Below, one piece after another: positions 19,862 through 29,611 of a DNA stretch of 64,000 nucleotides; the first letter of the stretch is position 1, and each line of letters begins with the position of its first letter. The notes beneath the pieces are model-generated. The model did no database searches. It saw nothing but the letters and a program-made list of their open reading frames with translations, and had not been told where the DNA came from. The stretch lies in assembly GCA_946615865.1 (NCBI GenBank), contig CAMOIJ010000002.1:1-64000 (forward strand), in the 5' to 3' direction. This DNA comes from an uncultured Lachnospiraceae bacterium. GTDB lineage: Bacteria > Bacillota > Clostridia > Lachnospirales > Lachnospiraceae. The translations under genes and the position numbers were made by a program.

Positions 19862-21316
19862 ATGCATAAGAAAGAGTTGAGAGGCTGGATCAAGCACATC
19901 GATTTTATAGTGCTCGATGTGGTGATCCTGCAGGTCTGCTTTGTACTTAGTTACTGGATATGGGTCGGATTTGAAAATCCGTACGACACATATCTGTACA
20001 GATATCAGGCGATCCTGCTTTTGCTTTGCCAGCTGCTCACAGTGCTGTTCACAGACAGCTATAAGAATATACTGAGAAGAAACCGGGTTGAGGAATTCAT
20101 AGCCACCTTCCGGTTTGAAGTCATCTTCATGCTGCTGGAGATCCTGTTCCTGTTTATGGTGCATCAGATCTACATGGTATCGAGAATGTTTACCGGTATC
20201 ATGGCAGTCATGTACCTGTTTGCCTCATATTTTATGAGGCAGATGAACAAAAAGAGGATTTTCAATTCAGCCAAGATCAAAGTGGGAAAAAAGTCTCTCA
20301 TGGTAATGACCTCTGCTTCACTGGCTGGAGAAGTGATCAAGAATCTTCTGGACAACAGTGTTCACGACTACAAGATTACCGGTCTGTACGTGATGGACAA
20401 AAAATGCGGGACGGAGACTTTCCGCGACATTCCTGTATTCGGAATGGATACGGATATCATAAACGAGATCAGGAAGAACTGGGTAGACGAGGTGCTCGTC
20501 TATCAGCCGGAAAACATGCCGTATCCAATGGATATGATCGATGCGATCATGGAAATGGGAATCACAGTGCATTACTGTCTGGAAGCATTGAACGCTCACA
20601 GCGACGGCATGCAGGAAGTTTCCAAGATCGGCACTTACAGGGTGTTGACCAACAGCCTCAGGATCGTATCGACAAGGCAGATCATCTGTAAGAGAGTAAT
20701 GGATATTCTGGGCGGTATTATCGGATGCATTCTTACCGGCATCATCTTCATCTTTATCGCTCCGATCATCTACATTCAGTCCCCCGGACCGATCTTTTTC
20801 AAGCAGAAGCGCGTCGGCCAGAACGGCAAGCAGTTCTACATGTACAAATTCAGAAGCATGTATATGGACGCTGAAGAGCGCAAAAAGGCGCTCATGGAGC
20901 AGAACAAGATCAGCGACGGCATGATGTTCAAGATGGATGACGACCCCAGGATCATAGGATCAGAGAAAAAGGATAAGAACGGAAGACCCGCAGGGATCGG
21001 CAACTTTATAAGAAGAACTTCCCTGGACGAGTTTCCGCAGTTTTGGAATGTGCTCAAGGGAGAAATGTCTCTTGTGGGTACAAGGCCTCCGACGCTCGAC
21101 GAATGGGAAAAATATGATCTTCACCACAGAGTGAGAATGAGCATAAAGCCCGGGATCACCGGTCTGTGGCAGATCAGCGGACGAAGCGATATCACTGATT
21201 TTGAGGAAGTCGTCAGACTTGACCGCGAGTATATTCAAAACTGGAGCGTCTGGCTCGATCTCAAGATCCTCCTCAAAACGGTTGGCGTCGTCCTGAGGCA
21301 TGAAGGTGCGGAATAA
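19862..21316 (+). CDS. Exopolysaccharide polyprenyl-phosphate sugar-1-phosphate transferase (WbaP/ExoY type)
   Basis: N-terminal TM bundle; C-terminal KRVMDILGGIIG...GPIFFKQKRVGQNGKQFYMYKFRSMYMDAE...IRRTSLDEFPQFWNVLKGEMSLVGTRPP...KPGITGLWQISGRS. Confidence 0.95.
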   Translation: MHKKELRGWIKHIDFIVLDVVILQVCFVLSYWIWVGFENPYDTYLYRYQAILLLLCQLLTVLFTDSYKNILRRNRVEEFIATFRFEVIFMLLEILFLFMVHQIYMVSRMFTGIMAVMYLFASYFMRQMNKKRIFNSAKIKVGKKSLMVMTSASLAGEVIKNLLDNSVHDYKITGLYVMDKKCGTETFRDIPVFGMDTDIINEIRKNWVDEVLVYQPENMPYPMDMIDAIMEMGITVHYCLEALNAHSDGMQEVSKIGTYRVLTNSLRIVSTRQIICKRVMDILGGIIGCILTGIIFIFIAPIIYIQSPGPIFFKQKRVGQNGKQFYMYKFRSMYMDAEERKKALMEQNKISDGMMFKMDDDPRIIGSEKKDKNGRPAGIGNFIRRTSLDEFPQFWNVLKGEMSLVGTRPPTLDEWEKYDLHHRVRMSIKPGITGLWQISGRSDITDFEEVVRLDREYIQNWSVWLDLKILLKTVGVVLRHEGAE

Positions 21317-21338
21317 TTAAAAGTTAAAGGCAGGATAG

Positions 21339-22250
21339 ATGATAAAGAAACTGTTTCATTTTATTTTTGTTTTATTATTGCTGGCGCTCGTTATAGGCAT
21401 TCCCGGGACATGGATGCTTCATCGCTCCTACAGCGATCCGGAAGTACACTATTTTTACACAAAAGAAGGAGAGGGAGATCAGTCTCTTCGTTTTGTTGTG
21501 ATCTCAGATCTTTACGGCTATGTCTTTGAGGGCGGCAACGGGGTGATCGCCGATCGGGCCGGAAATACATTTCCTGACGCTATCCTGATAGGAGGCAACA
21601 TGATCACAGCCGATACGGAAAATCTTACGCCTCTCACGGACCTGATCAAGAGACTTAACCAGATCGCTCCCGTATACTATTCCTATGGGGAACAGGAACT
21701 GAAGTATGCCGCAGACCATGCTGAACAGGAGGAAGCTGTGGATCCTCTGAAGGATGCTTTGGAGAAAGCAGGCGCTGTTGTCCTGAATGAGAGTTACGCG
21801 GATACGAGTCTTTACGGGATCGGAGTGCGGATCGGCGGCATGTACAACAATGCCTATGAGCTGACCAACCTGAGGTATGAGGTCAAGAAAAGGTATCAGA
21901 GTACCTGGAATTTTCTCAATGACTTTAAGGATACAGGAAATCTGAAGATCATGCTTTCAATAAGACCCGAGAGTTTTTTATATTCCGACGCATGTAAAAC
22001 CTGGAATCCGGATCTGGTGGTGAGTGGAAACGACCTGGGAGGCCTTGTTGTGCTTCCGCATTACGGCGGCGTATTCGGCGGTTCCCAGGGATATTTCCCT
22101 GAGTACCTGCACGGCATGTTTGAAAAGGATGATGTGAAACTGTTTATCACAAGCGGACTGAGCGCACCGAAAGGTCTTATTCCGAGATTAAACAACCCGC
22201 CGGAAATAGCGGTGGTTGACGTTGACGGTCTTTCAAGAGAACAGATGTGA
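21339..22250 (+). CDS. Metallophosphoesterase-fold-like membrane-anchored protein with degenerate metal-binding motifs
   Basis: N-terminal TM; YkuE-like layout but SDLYGY, GGN, GEQE, SGNDLGG replace canonical SDLHxG, GD, GNHE, GHTHGG. Confidence 0.6.
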   Translation: MIKKLFHFIFVLLLLALVIGIPGTWMLHRSYSDPEVHYFYTKEGEGDQSLRFVVISDLYGYVFEGGNGVIADRAGNTFPDAILIGGNMITADTENLTPLTDLIKRLNQIAPVYYSYGEQELKYAADHAEQEEAVDPLKDALEKAGAVVLNESYADTSLYGIGVRIGGMYNNAYELTNLRYEVKKRYQSTWNFLNDFKDTGNLKIMLSIRPESFLYSDACKTWNPDLVVSGNDLGGLVVLPHYGGVFGGSQGYFPEYLHGMFEKDDVKLFITSGLSAPKGLIPRLNNPPEIAVVDVDGLSREQM

Positions 22251-22255
22251 AAATA

Positions 22256-22294
22256 AAGCGCGGCCAAGGGAGTTAGACCTTGACCGCGCTTTTT
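22256..22294 (+). terminator. Rho-independent terminator
   Basis: aaagcgcggccaaggg / ccttgaccgcgctttttat. Confidence 0.85.
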
Positions 22295-22496
22295 ATGGAG
22301 AACGAATGCAGATGCATCCTGTTCGGCAGAGTTATTAAATTTACCGGCAAATATAAAATAGCACTTTATTCTTAACAAAAGTTTAAATATCGAAAAACTG
22401 ACAGTATTAAGGTAACATTATAATATTTTCGTTCATTTCGAATTCGTGTATAATGTTTGATAATTGACTTATGACTACTTTTTTAAGGAGCGGTTT

Positions 22497-24458
22497 ATGC
22501 AGAGTGATTACGAAAAAGCAAGGAAGGACGGCGAGCGCGCGTACCGCAGAGCTGTCATGTCGGGACAGTACCCCTATCTTCCTGCGCTGGATTCTATGGG
22601 ACAGGACATTGACAGGCTTGCTGTGAGAGATCTGGGCGTCGAGGAGGTGCCTATCAGCATGATCGCGGGCACAAGGACTGTCGGAAGGCAGAACGCGTTT
22701 GCCTGCAACTTTATGCCTCTTACAGAACCCGGAAGTGAATTCGCGCAGAAATGGTCTTCTCTCTATGACTCCGCACTCGAAGACGGAATCCGTGAACCGA
22801 TCAAGGTTTACGAATACATGAACAAATTCTATGTAGAGGAAGGTAATAAGCGGGTATCCGTATCCAAGTTTATAGGCTATTTTTCGATCCCGGGAAACGT
22901 GATAAGGATCCTGCCGCCAAAGACGGACGATCCGGGTTCGAGGATCTACTATGAATATATAGATTTTTACAATGTGACGGGAATGTTTTCCATCACATTC
23001 TCCAAAGAGGGTTCCTACGCGGAACTTGCGGATCATTTCGGACAGGACCTTAGTAAACAATGGCCAGAGGAACTGATCGAAGAACTCAGATCAGCCTTCA
23101 ATGTTTTCGCTAAATGCTATGTCCACGTGAGCGCAAAGAATTCCATTACCATTGGAGACGCTTTTTTACTCTATCTTGAGGTCTTTGAACTGGACAGTCT
23201 GCTCTACGATTCGGAGAATCTGATCAGACACAAGATTCAGAAACTCCGCAATGAATACAGCGCTTTATCCGGAGAGGACAAAATAGAGCTGGTCCGCGGC
23301 CCCTGGGAAGTCGGAAGGGGAAGCGGCGTCAGGAAGCTGATCAATCTAAGCAGCGCCTACAGCGGAAAACCGATCCGGGCGGCATTTCTGTTTGAACACA
23401 AAAAAGAGGAATCCAGCTGGGCCTACAGCCATGAACTGGGCGCCAATGAGCTTGTAGAAAAGTTTGACGGTGCTGTCGAAGCGATCAGATTTGAGGACTG
23501 CAGTTCCGAGTATAATCTTGAGCAGGCGTTTGAAGCTTGCAGCGCGGATAAGGAGGATATTGTATTTGCCACATCTCCGGCAATGATGGAGGCATGCCTT
23601 AAGGCAGCGATCAAATACCCTGAGATGAGGATCATGAACTGTTCTGTCAATCTCTCACGGAGTTCGGTACCGACCTATTACACCAGAATGTATGAAGCCA
23701 AATTCCTGATGGGGTGTCTGGCCGCCTCTCTGGCTGAGAACCACATGATCGGATACCGGGCTGATTATCCTATTTACGGCGGGATAGCGAATATCAACGC
23801 GTTTGCTCTTGGCGCCGCAGCCTTCGATCCCGGCGCCAGGATAAAACTTGTTTGGGCATCAAAAAAAGGAAGTGACTGGGAAAAAGAACTGATCGACAGC
23901 GGATGCAGGATCATTTCAGGGATCGATTTCATAAAACCCAAGGATCCCACCAGGAAATACGGCCTGTACCGGATCCACGATGCCGGGACACGCAGAGCTG
24001 ACGGAACAGTCAGAGATGAGCAGGAAGTGGAAAACCTCGCGGCTCCCGTCTATCAGTGGGGCCCCTATTACGAGCAGATCATCCAAAAACTCATTGACGG
24101 TTCGCTGGATGCAAGGAAAAACGGAGCCGCAGGCAAGGCAGTTAACTTTTGGTGGGGGATTTCCGCGGGTGTTGTGGACATCATCCTGTCCCAAAATCTT
24201 CCTTATGCATCCCGTAAGGTCATTATGTCACTTAAACGCATCATAGCGACGGACGCGGCAAGTCCTTTCGAGGGAGAGATCCACACGCAGACCGGCGTTC
24301 TAAAGGGGCCTGACTCACCGGCTCTCAATGACAAAGAGATCATCAAGATGGACTGGCTGTGTGATAATATAATCGGAGAGATACCTGAGACATGGGAACT
24401 TGATGAATCGATCAAAAAGACTGTGAAAGTATCCGGCGTAAAGGAGAAAAAACTGTGA
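22497..24458 (+). CDS. Cytosolic fusion: ParB-like N-terminal domain plus BMP/PnrA-like ligand-binding domain
   Basis: N-term PIKVYEYMNKFYVEEGNKRVSVSKF resembles ParB-like GN/HxR motif; C-term IRAAFLFEHKKEESSWAYSHELGANELVEKFDG...YTRMYEAKFLMGCLAASLAE...GIANINAFALGAAAFDPGARIKLVW resembles BMP family; no signal peptide. Confidence 0.72.
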   Translation: MQSDYEKARKDGERAYRRAVMSGQYPYLPALDSMGQDIDRLAVRDLGVEEVPISMIAGTRTVGRQNAFACNFMPLTEPGSEFAQKWSSLYDSALEDGIREPIKVYEYMNKFYVEEGNKRVSVSKFIGYFSIPGNVIRILPPKTDDPGSRIYYEYIDFYNVTGMFSITFSKEGSYAELADHFGQDLSKQWPEELIEELRSAFNVFAKCYVHVSAKNSITIGDAFLLYLEVFELDSLLYDSENLIRHKIQKLRNEYSALSGEDKIELVRGPWEVGRGSGVRKLINLSSAYSGKPIRAAFLFEHKKEESSWAYSHELGANELVEKFDGAVEAIRFEDCSSEYNLEQAFEACSADKEDIVFATSPAMMEACLKAAIKYPEMRIMNCSVNLSRSSVPTYYTRMYEAKFLMGCLAASLAENHMIGYRADYPIYGGIANINAFALGAAAFDPGARIKLVWASKKGSDWEKELIDSGCRIISGIDFIKPKDPTRKYGLYRIHDAGTRRADGTVRDEQEVENLAAPVYQWGPYYEQIIQKLIDGSLDARKNGAAGKAVNFWWGISAGVVDIILSQNLPYASRKVIMSLKRIIATDAASPFEGEIHTQTGVLKGPDSPALNDKEIIKMDWLCDNIIGEIPETWELDESIKKTVKVSGVKEKKL

Positions 24459-25150
24459 AGGTTCTGGTTGTCGCCGACGAGGAGAGCAAGTCTCTATGGG
24501 ACTTCTACACTCCGGGAAAACTAAAGGGAATCGACTTGATCATTTCCTGCGGAGATCTGAGCCCGGATTATCTGGAGTTTTTAGTGACAATGGGAAATTG
24601 TCCTCTGCTCTATGTCCGTGGAAATCACGACGCGGTCTATGACAGAAAACCGCCGGAAGGTTGTGTATGTATCGAAGAAATGATATATAATCACTGTGGG
24701 CTCAGAGTCGCGGGGCTCGGAGGTTCCATGCGATACAAGTTCGGCAGCAATATGTACAGCGAGAAGGAAATGGATTCCCGGGTCAACCGTCTTATGCGCA
24801 AGACAAAAACGACCGGCGGAATCGACATCCTTGTGACTCACGCGCCCGTCAGAGGATACGGCGACCTTGACGATCTGCCGCACAGGGGCTTTGAATGTTT
24901 TGACAGATTTCTTACGGAAGTGAAGCCTCTTTATATGCTGCATGGGCATGTGCACAAGGCTTATTCGCGCAGTTTTGAAAAGCGAAGAGAACATCCTTCG
25001 GGTACGGTGATAATCAACGCCTATGAGTCATGCACTCTGGATATACCGGAGAGCGCGTACCCGCAGTTCGGAAACACAGGCGCGTTCCTGTATGATTTCT
25101 ACTGCAGAAACGGAAAGAAAATCAAGGGCTTTGACCGGAATCCGATCTGA
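24455..25150 (+). CDS. Metallophosphoesterase with intact motifs
   Basis: SCGDLSPDYLEF, YVRGNHDAVYD, LVTHAP, LHGHVHKA; GTG start overlapping upstream stop by 4 nt. Confidence 0.9.
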   Translation: MKVLVVADEESKSLWDFYTPGKLKGIDLIISCGDLSPDYLEFLVTMGNCPLLYVRGNHDAVYDRKPPEGCVCIEEMIYNHCGLRVAGLGGSMRYKFGSNMYSEKEMDSRVNRLMRKTKTTGGIDILVTHAPVRGYGDLDDLPHRGFECFDRFLTEVKPLYMLHGHVHKAYSRSFEKRREHPSGTVIINAYESCTLDIPESAYPQFGNTGAFLYDFYCRNGKKIKGFDRNPI

Positions 25151-25207
25151 ATCGGATGAAATAAACAAGGGCGGAAAGAACGTCCGCCCACATGGGAGGA
25201 GAAAAAA

Positions 25208-26080
25208 GTGATCAGAAAAAGATTTGTAAACGCAGGAAGAAAAACTGCCGCAGTGATCCTTGTACTTGCTCTGACAGCAGGTCTTTGCGGGTGCGGGGGA
25301 TCGAAAGACTCGACTGTGAAAGAATCAGCTGAGGAGAGCGCGGCGGCTCAGAGCACAGTGATGGAACCGATCAATCCCGAGGAGGTGAAGTCGGAAGACG
25401 TCATGAAAGAGGAAGAGAAGCCTGCCGAAGCAGCAACGCAGAAGGAGCAGCCGAAGGAAGTGATAGAAAAGCCCGAACCCACCGAGGTGGATCCGGAAGC
25501 AGAAAGAGCGGAAGCTGAGAGAAGAAAAGAAGAAAATGAGAAGAGAAAACAGGATAATACCGCTGCCGTCAACCTTGACGAGGTTCTCGACGGCGTTATG
25601 ACCTTTGACGGAATGCAGCTGGAATTCCCTGTCGATCTGAATTCGCTCAAACTCGGCAAGTGGACGATCACCTATGAGATCGAAGGAAATCCCGGGGATA
25701 AAACCCTGGTGGCTGATCAGGTCGTTACAGCGAAGATGACAAATCCTGACTATACGGACGACGATGTCATTGTTAAGGCTGAGTTCGGAAACTATACCGG
25801 TTCAGAGGCGAAACTGACAGATCTTCCAATGACAGGAATCTATATTACTAAGGGAAAAGGAAAGGACGGGGCGGAGCCCAGGCTTCCCGCGGTAGAACTT
25901 CCCTGCGGTTTCACCTGGGGAACCCCCGAGAGCGAGATCATCGAACAGCTCGGAGAGGCAAGCTTCTCCGGAAGTTTCGATTACGATTTTGATTTTATGT
26001 ACGAAAACGGCAAATATCTGCTGGAACTTGGAGGTATGAGCGACACAGGGCTTGAATATATCGTGTACTCTGTGGAATAA
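25208..26080 (+). CDS. Hypothetical lipoprotein with acidic/Lys-rich linker
   Basis: LTAGLCGCGGSKDS lipobox; E/K/A/P-rich segment; C-terminal globular region. Confidence 0.75.
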   Translation: MIRKRFVNAGRKTAAVILVLALTAGLCGCGGSKDSTVKESAEESAAAQSTVMEPINPEEVKSEDVMKEEEKPAEAATQKEQPKEVIEKPEPTEVDPEAERAEAERRKEENEKRKQDNTAAVNLDEVLDGVMTFDGMQLEFPVDLNSLKLGKWTITYEIEGNPGDKTLVADQVVTAKMTNPDYTDDDVIVKAEFGNYTGSEAKLTDLPMTGIYITKGKGKDGAEPRLPAVELPCGFTWGTPESEIIEQLGEASFSGSFDYDFDFMYENGKYLLELGGMSDTGLEYIVYSVE

Positions 26081-26081
26081 T

Positions 26082-26258
26082 GGGCATAGAGATATCTGAC
26101 AGGAAAGTATTGTCCGACCTGAAAGAGCAGTGAACAGTTTCTATGAAGACAGGTATATGCGAATAAAGCGGGACCTTCCGTTCGCGGAGGGTATCCCTGC
26201 GCGTGTTTTCATGTATACGAGGCTCTTTCACCGGAAGGTGGAAGGGCTTTTTTTATGA
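26082..26258 (+). ncRNA. Putative structured cis-regulatory leader (riboswitch/attenuator) upstream of the nitrogenase-like operon
   Basis: Several complementary segments; accttccg (26173-26180) is complementary to cggaaggt (26232-26239), which lies inside the terminator stem, giving mutually exclusive folds. Confidence 0.4.
26222..26254 (+). terminator. Intrinsic terminator just upstream of the nifH-like gene
   Basis: gctctttcacc-GGAA-ggtggaagggc stem followed by TTTTTTTT, ending about 30 nt before the ATG at 26286. Confidence 0.7.
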
Positions 26259-26285
26259 ACGGGAATATTTTGACAGGAGAGCGCA

Positions 26286-27050
26286 ATGATCAGGATCGCG
26301 ATTTACGGCAAGGGCGGCATAGGAAAATCCACAATGACATCCAATCTGGCGGCGGCTTTTGCCTATCTGGGCAAAAGAGTGATACAGATAGGCTGTGATC
26401 CCAAGGCGGATTCCACCATTAATCTGCTGGGCGGACAGCCATTGCAGCCGGTTATGGATTATCTGCGCGAGAAGGACGAGGAGCCGGAATCCATCGACCA
26501 GATCGCAAAAGAGGGATACGGAGGAGTACTGTGTATCGAGACAGGCGGACCTACGCCGGGACTTGGGTGTGCCGGAAGAGGAATTATCGCGACCTTCAGC
26601 CTTTTGGAGGATCTGAGACTGTTCGAGACTTATAAGCCCGACGTAGTCCTCTATGATGTTCTCGGTGATGTAGTGTGCGGAGGTTTTGCGGCGCCGATCA
26701 GGGAGGGCTATGCCCAGAAGGTGCTGATCGTAACTTCAGGTGAAAAGATGGCTCTCTATGCCGCGAACAATATTTGTACGGCGGTGCGCAATTTCGAGGA
26801 CAGGAGTTACGCCAGAGTCGAGGGCATCATACTCAACAGCAGAAATGTCGAGGGCGAGAGCAGGAAGGTGGAGGAGTTCGCGGAATTAAAAGGGCTGCCC
26901 ATTATTGCCCGCATTCCCAGGAGCGACGATATAATCCGGTTTGAGGATCAGGGAAAGACAGTGATCGAGGGAGATCCTGATCTCTTAGTGAGCCGGTGCT
27001 TTTTAGACCTGGCGAAGAAACTCATTGAACAGGAAAACGCCGGAAACTGA
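26286..27050 (+). CDS. NifH-like ATPase (nitrogenase iron-protein family), cassette 1
   Basis: P-loop [10 protein letters not shown]; cluster Cys motifs GLGCAGRGI and [21 protein letters not shown]. Confidence 0.95.
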   Translation: MIRIAIYGKGGIGKSTMTSNLAAAFAYLGKRVIQIGCDPKADSTINLLGGQPLQPVMDYLREKDEEPESIDQIAKEGYGGVLCIETGGPTPGLGCAGRGIIATFSLLEDLRLFETYKPDVVLYDVLGDVVCGGFAAPIREGYAQKVLIVTSGEKMALYAANNICTAVRNFEDRSYARVEGIILNSRNVEGESRKVEEFAELKGLPIIARIPRSDDIIRFEDQGKTVIEGDPDLLVSRCFLDLAKKLIEQENAGN

Positions 27051-29611
27051 TGGAGGAGAGAATGAGCGGAGCGATTAGTCATACTGTCAGGGAACTATGG
27101 GAGATGGGAAGGGATAATATCCCACAGGACATGGTGTCTAACTCCCAGCTGATCTACAGTTCCCCGGCCACTCTGGCCTTTAATTCGCCCGGAGCAGAGG
27201 GATTCGGCGTCAAGAGGGCGGGGCTGTCAGTTCCCGGGTCGGTCATGCTGATCGTGTCCCCGGGCTGCTGCGGGAGAAACACCTCCTCTATCAGCACCAT
27301 GAAGGGTTACGAAAACAGATTTTTCTATCTGACTATGGACGAGACGGATCTGATCACCGGAAGACATCTGCGCAGGATCCCTAATGCAGTCTGCGAACTG
27401 GCGGCAGGACTTGGGAAGAAACCTTCCGTGATCATGATCTGCATAACCTGCGTGGACGCTCTCCTTGGAACAGATATGGAGCGTGTATGCAGAAAAGCGG
27501 AGAAGATGGTAAATGAAACTGTACAGGCATCTTCTGACGAGGCGGGATCTTATATCCGGGTCAGGCCGTGTTACATGTACGCGCTGACCAGGGAAGGAAG
27601 AAAGCCGCCCATGGTCCATGTAAGACAGTCCATCTATTCCCTTTTGCAGCCAATCCCCAAGAAATCCGACAGTGTCAATATTCTCGGATATTTCGCCCCT
27701 CTGCAGAAAGATTGTGAACTCAGGGAACTTCTTGGACAGATAGGGGTAAAGCAGATAAGGGAAGTATCCTCCTGCGCAGATTACGCAGAATTCGAGAAGA
27801 TGGCGGAGGCTAACTTCAACCTGATCCTCAATCCCGAGGCCAGACCCGCAGCGGGCGACCTCCAGGAGAGACTTGGAATCCCCTCCATCGAGCTTACAAG
27901 ACTTTATCAGGTCGACAGAATTGCGGCGCAGTATGACGCTTTCGCGGCGGCCCTTGGAGTCAGGTTCGACTACGGGATTTACAGAGAGAAAGCCAGAGCG
28001 GCTATGAAGAGTTTCAGGGAAATTTATCCGGAAGCGGTCTTCAGCGTCGGAGAAGCGGTAAACGCTGATCCTTTCGAACTTGCGCTCGCGCTTGTGCGGT
28101 ATGGTTTCAGAGTAAAAGAGATCTTCGGAACAATTACCGCGGATTCTTACCGCTATATCAGGCATTTGTCCAATCTTAGTCCGGAAACAAGAGTATACTC
28201 GAATCTGTCGCCTTCCATGCTGCTCTACAAAGAGGATTCAGACGAATCTGAAGCTGACAAGGGAGCGCTGCACATAGCTCTCGGCCGGGACGCGGGCTGG
28301 TATCATCCGGATTACCCCTGCCTTCTGTGGGGAGAGGACATTCAGCCCTTTGGTTTTATGGGCGTATGCCGCTTTTTCGAAGCGCTGATGGAGACCGCGA
28401 AGGGAAGAGGAAAAGATCTTTACGGTTCTGCAGTCAGACTGGTCGGCGAATATGGCGTTGACAGGGGGATCGAAGAGATCAGCCGTGAGAGTTCCATGAA
28501 TAGAACAGGGACCGCAGACATGCGGCCTAAGGGATACAGAGAAGTCCTGACGCCTTTTGCCCCTGATCAGTCCGGTGCGGTTTCCGTATTCTACGAACTC
28601 GGCGGAATCACGGTGATATGTGACGCCGGCGGCTGCACCGGCAATATATGCGGTTTCGATGAGCCCCGATGGTTCCGGGAGAGAAGCGCCGTCTTCAGCG
28701 CAGGCCTCAGGGACATGGACGCGATCCTTGGAAGAGATGAGAGACTTGTAAAGAAACTGGCGGACGCCGCCTCTTTACTGTCAGAGGACGGAAATGGAAG
28801 GGCGCCTTCTTTTGCCGCCATTGTCGGGACTCCTGTCCCTGCTGTCATAGGGACAGACTTTCGGGCGCTTGAGAGGATGTCGGAGAAAAAGGCAGGGCTG
28901 CCCTGCATCGGTATTGCCTGCGACGGGATGGAGTTCTATGACAGAGGAGCCGAGAAGGCGTATCTGGCCCTGTTTGAAAAGTTCGCGAAAAAAACAGGAT
29001 GCGGTACCCCGGCGGAGAAAAAAGGCCGTCTGGGTATTCTCGGCGCTCAGTATATGGATCTCGGAGGCATCGCTGATTACGACGCGCTCAGGGAATACGC
29101 GAAAAATGAGAACGGCAGGCAGGCGGTAATATATGGAAGCCGCGCGGATGGAACAGAAGCTTTTGCTGATCCGGCGTCGGTATGTGAGAACCTTGTTGTC
29201 ACAGTTTCGGGATATGAAGCGGCAAAGGCGCTTTTATCAAAATACAGAGTGCCTTTCTCCTGCCGCAACCCTCTTGCGGAGCGTCAGATGCGCAAGATCG
29301 CTGAGAAGAAGCGGGTTACAGGAAGAAAGATCCTGGTGGTGCACGAACAGATCACTGCGAATTCCTGCAGAAAAGCTTTGCGGGAACTCGGAGCAGAAAG
29401 TGTTGACGTTGCCACCTGGTTTATGAAAAAGGATGAACTGAGCGAAGCGGGAGATCTGCGCTTAAGTGAGGAGACAGATTTTGTCCGGGCGGTGCGCTCA
29501 GGAAATTACGACATGATCATCGCGGACCCGGTGATGCTGCCTCTGTTAAAGGGCTGTTATGACGGGGTATTCGCAGGATTGCCGCATTTCGCGGTTTCAG
29601 GGAAACTATGA
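27050..29611 (+). CDS. Nitrogenase component 1-like NifD-NifK fusion (853 aa), cassette 1
   Basis: N-half has SPGCCGRN and CITCVDALLGTDMERVC (NifD-like); C-half YELGGITVICDAGGCTGN...GTPVPAVIGTDF is paralogous to the 36897 ORF. Start overlaps nifH-like stop (tgATGg); alternative start 27062. Confidence 0.88.
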   Translation: MEERMSGAISHTVRELWEMGRDNIPQDMVSNSQLIYSSPATLAFNSPGAEGFGVKRAGLSVPGSVMLIVSPGCCGRNTSSISTMKGYENRFFYLTMDETDLITGRHLRRIPNAVCELAAGLGKKPSVIMICITCVDALLGTDMERVCRKAEKMVNETVQASSDEAGSYIRVRPCYMYALTREGRKPPMVHVRQSIYSLLQPIPKKSDSVNILGYFAPLQKDCELRELLGQIGVKQIREVSSCADYAEFEKMAEANFNLILNPEARPAAGDLQERLGIPSIELTRLYQVDRIAAQYDAFAAALGVRFDYGIYREKARAAMKSFREIYPEAVFSVGEAVNADPFELALALVRYGFRVKEIFGTITADSYRYIRHLSNLSPETRVYSNLSPSMLLYKEDSDESEADKGALHIALGRDAGWYHPDYPCLLWGEDIQPFGFMGVCRFFEALMETAKGRGKDLYGSAVRLVGEYGVDRGIEEISRESSMNRTGTADMRPKGYREVLTPFAPDQSGAVSVFYELGGITVICDAGGCTGNICGFDEPRWFRERSAVFSAGLRDMDAILGRDERLVKKLADAASLLSEDGNGRAPSFAAIVGTPVPAVIGTDFRALERMSEKKAGLPCIGIACDGMEFYDRGAEKAYLALFEKFAKKTGCGTPAEKKGRLGILGAQYMDLGGIADYDALREYAKNENGRQAVIYGSRADGTEAFADPASVCENLVVTVSGYEAAKALLSKYRVPFSCRNPLAERQMRKIAEKKRVTGRKILVVHEQITANSCRKALRELGAESVDVATWFMKKDELSEAGDLRLSEETDFVRAVRSGNYDMIIADPVMLPLLKGCYDGVFAGLPHFAVSGKL

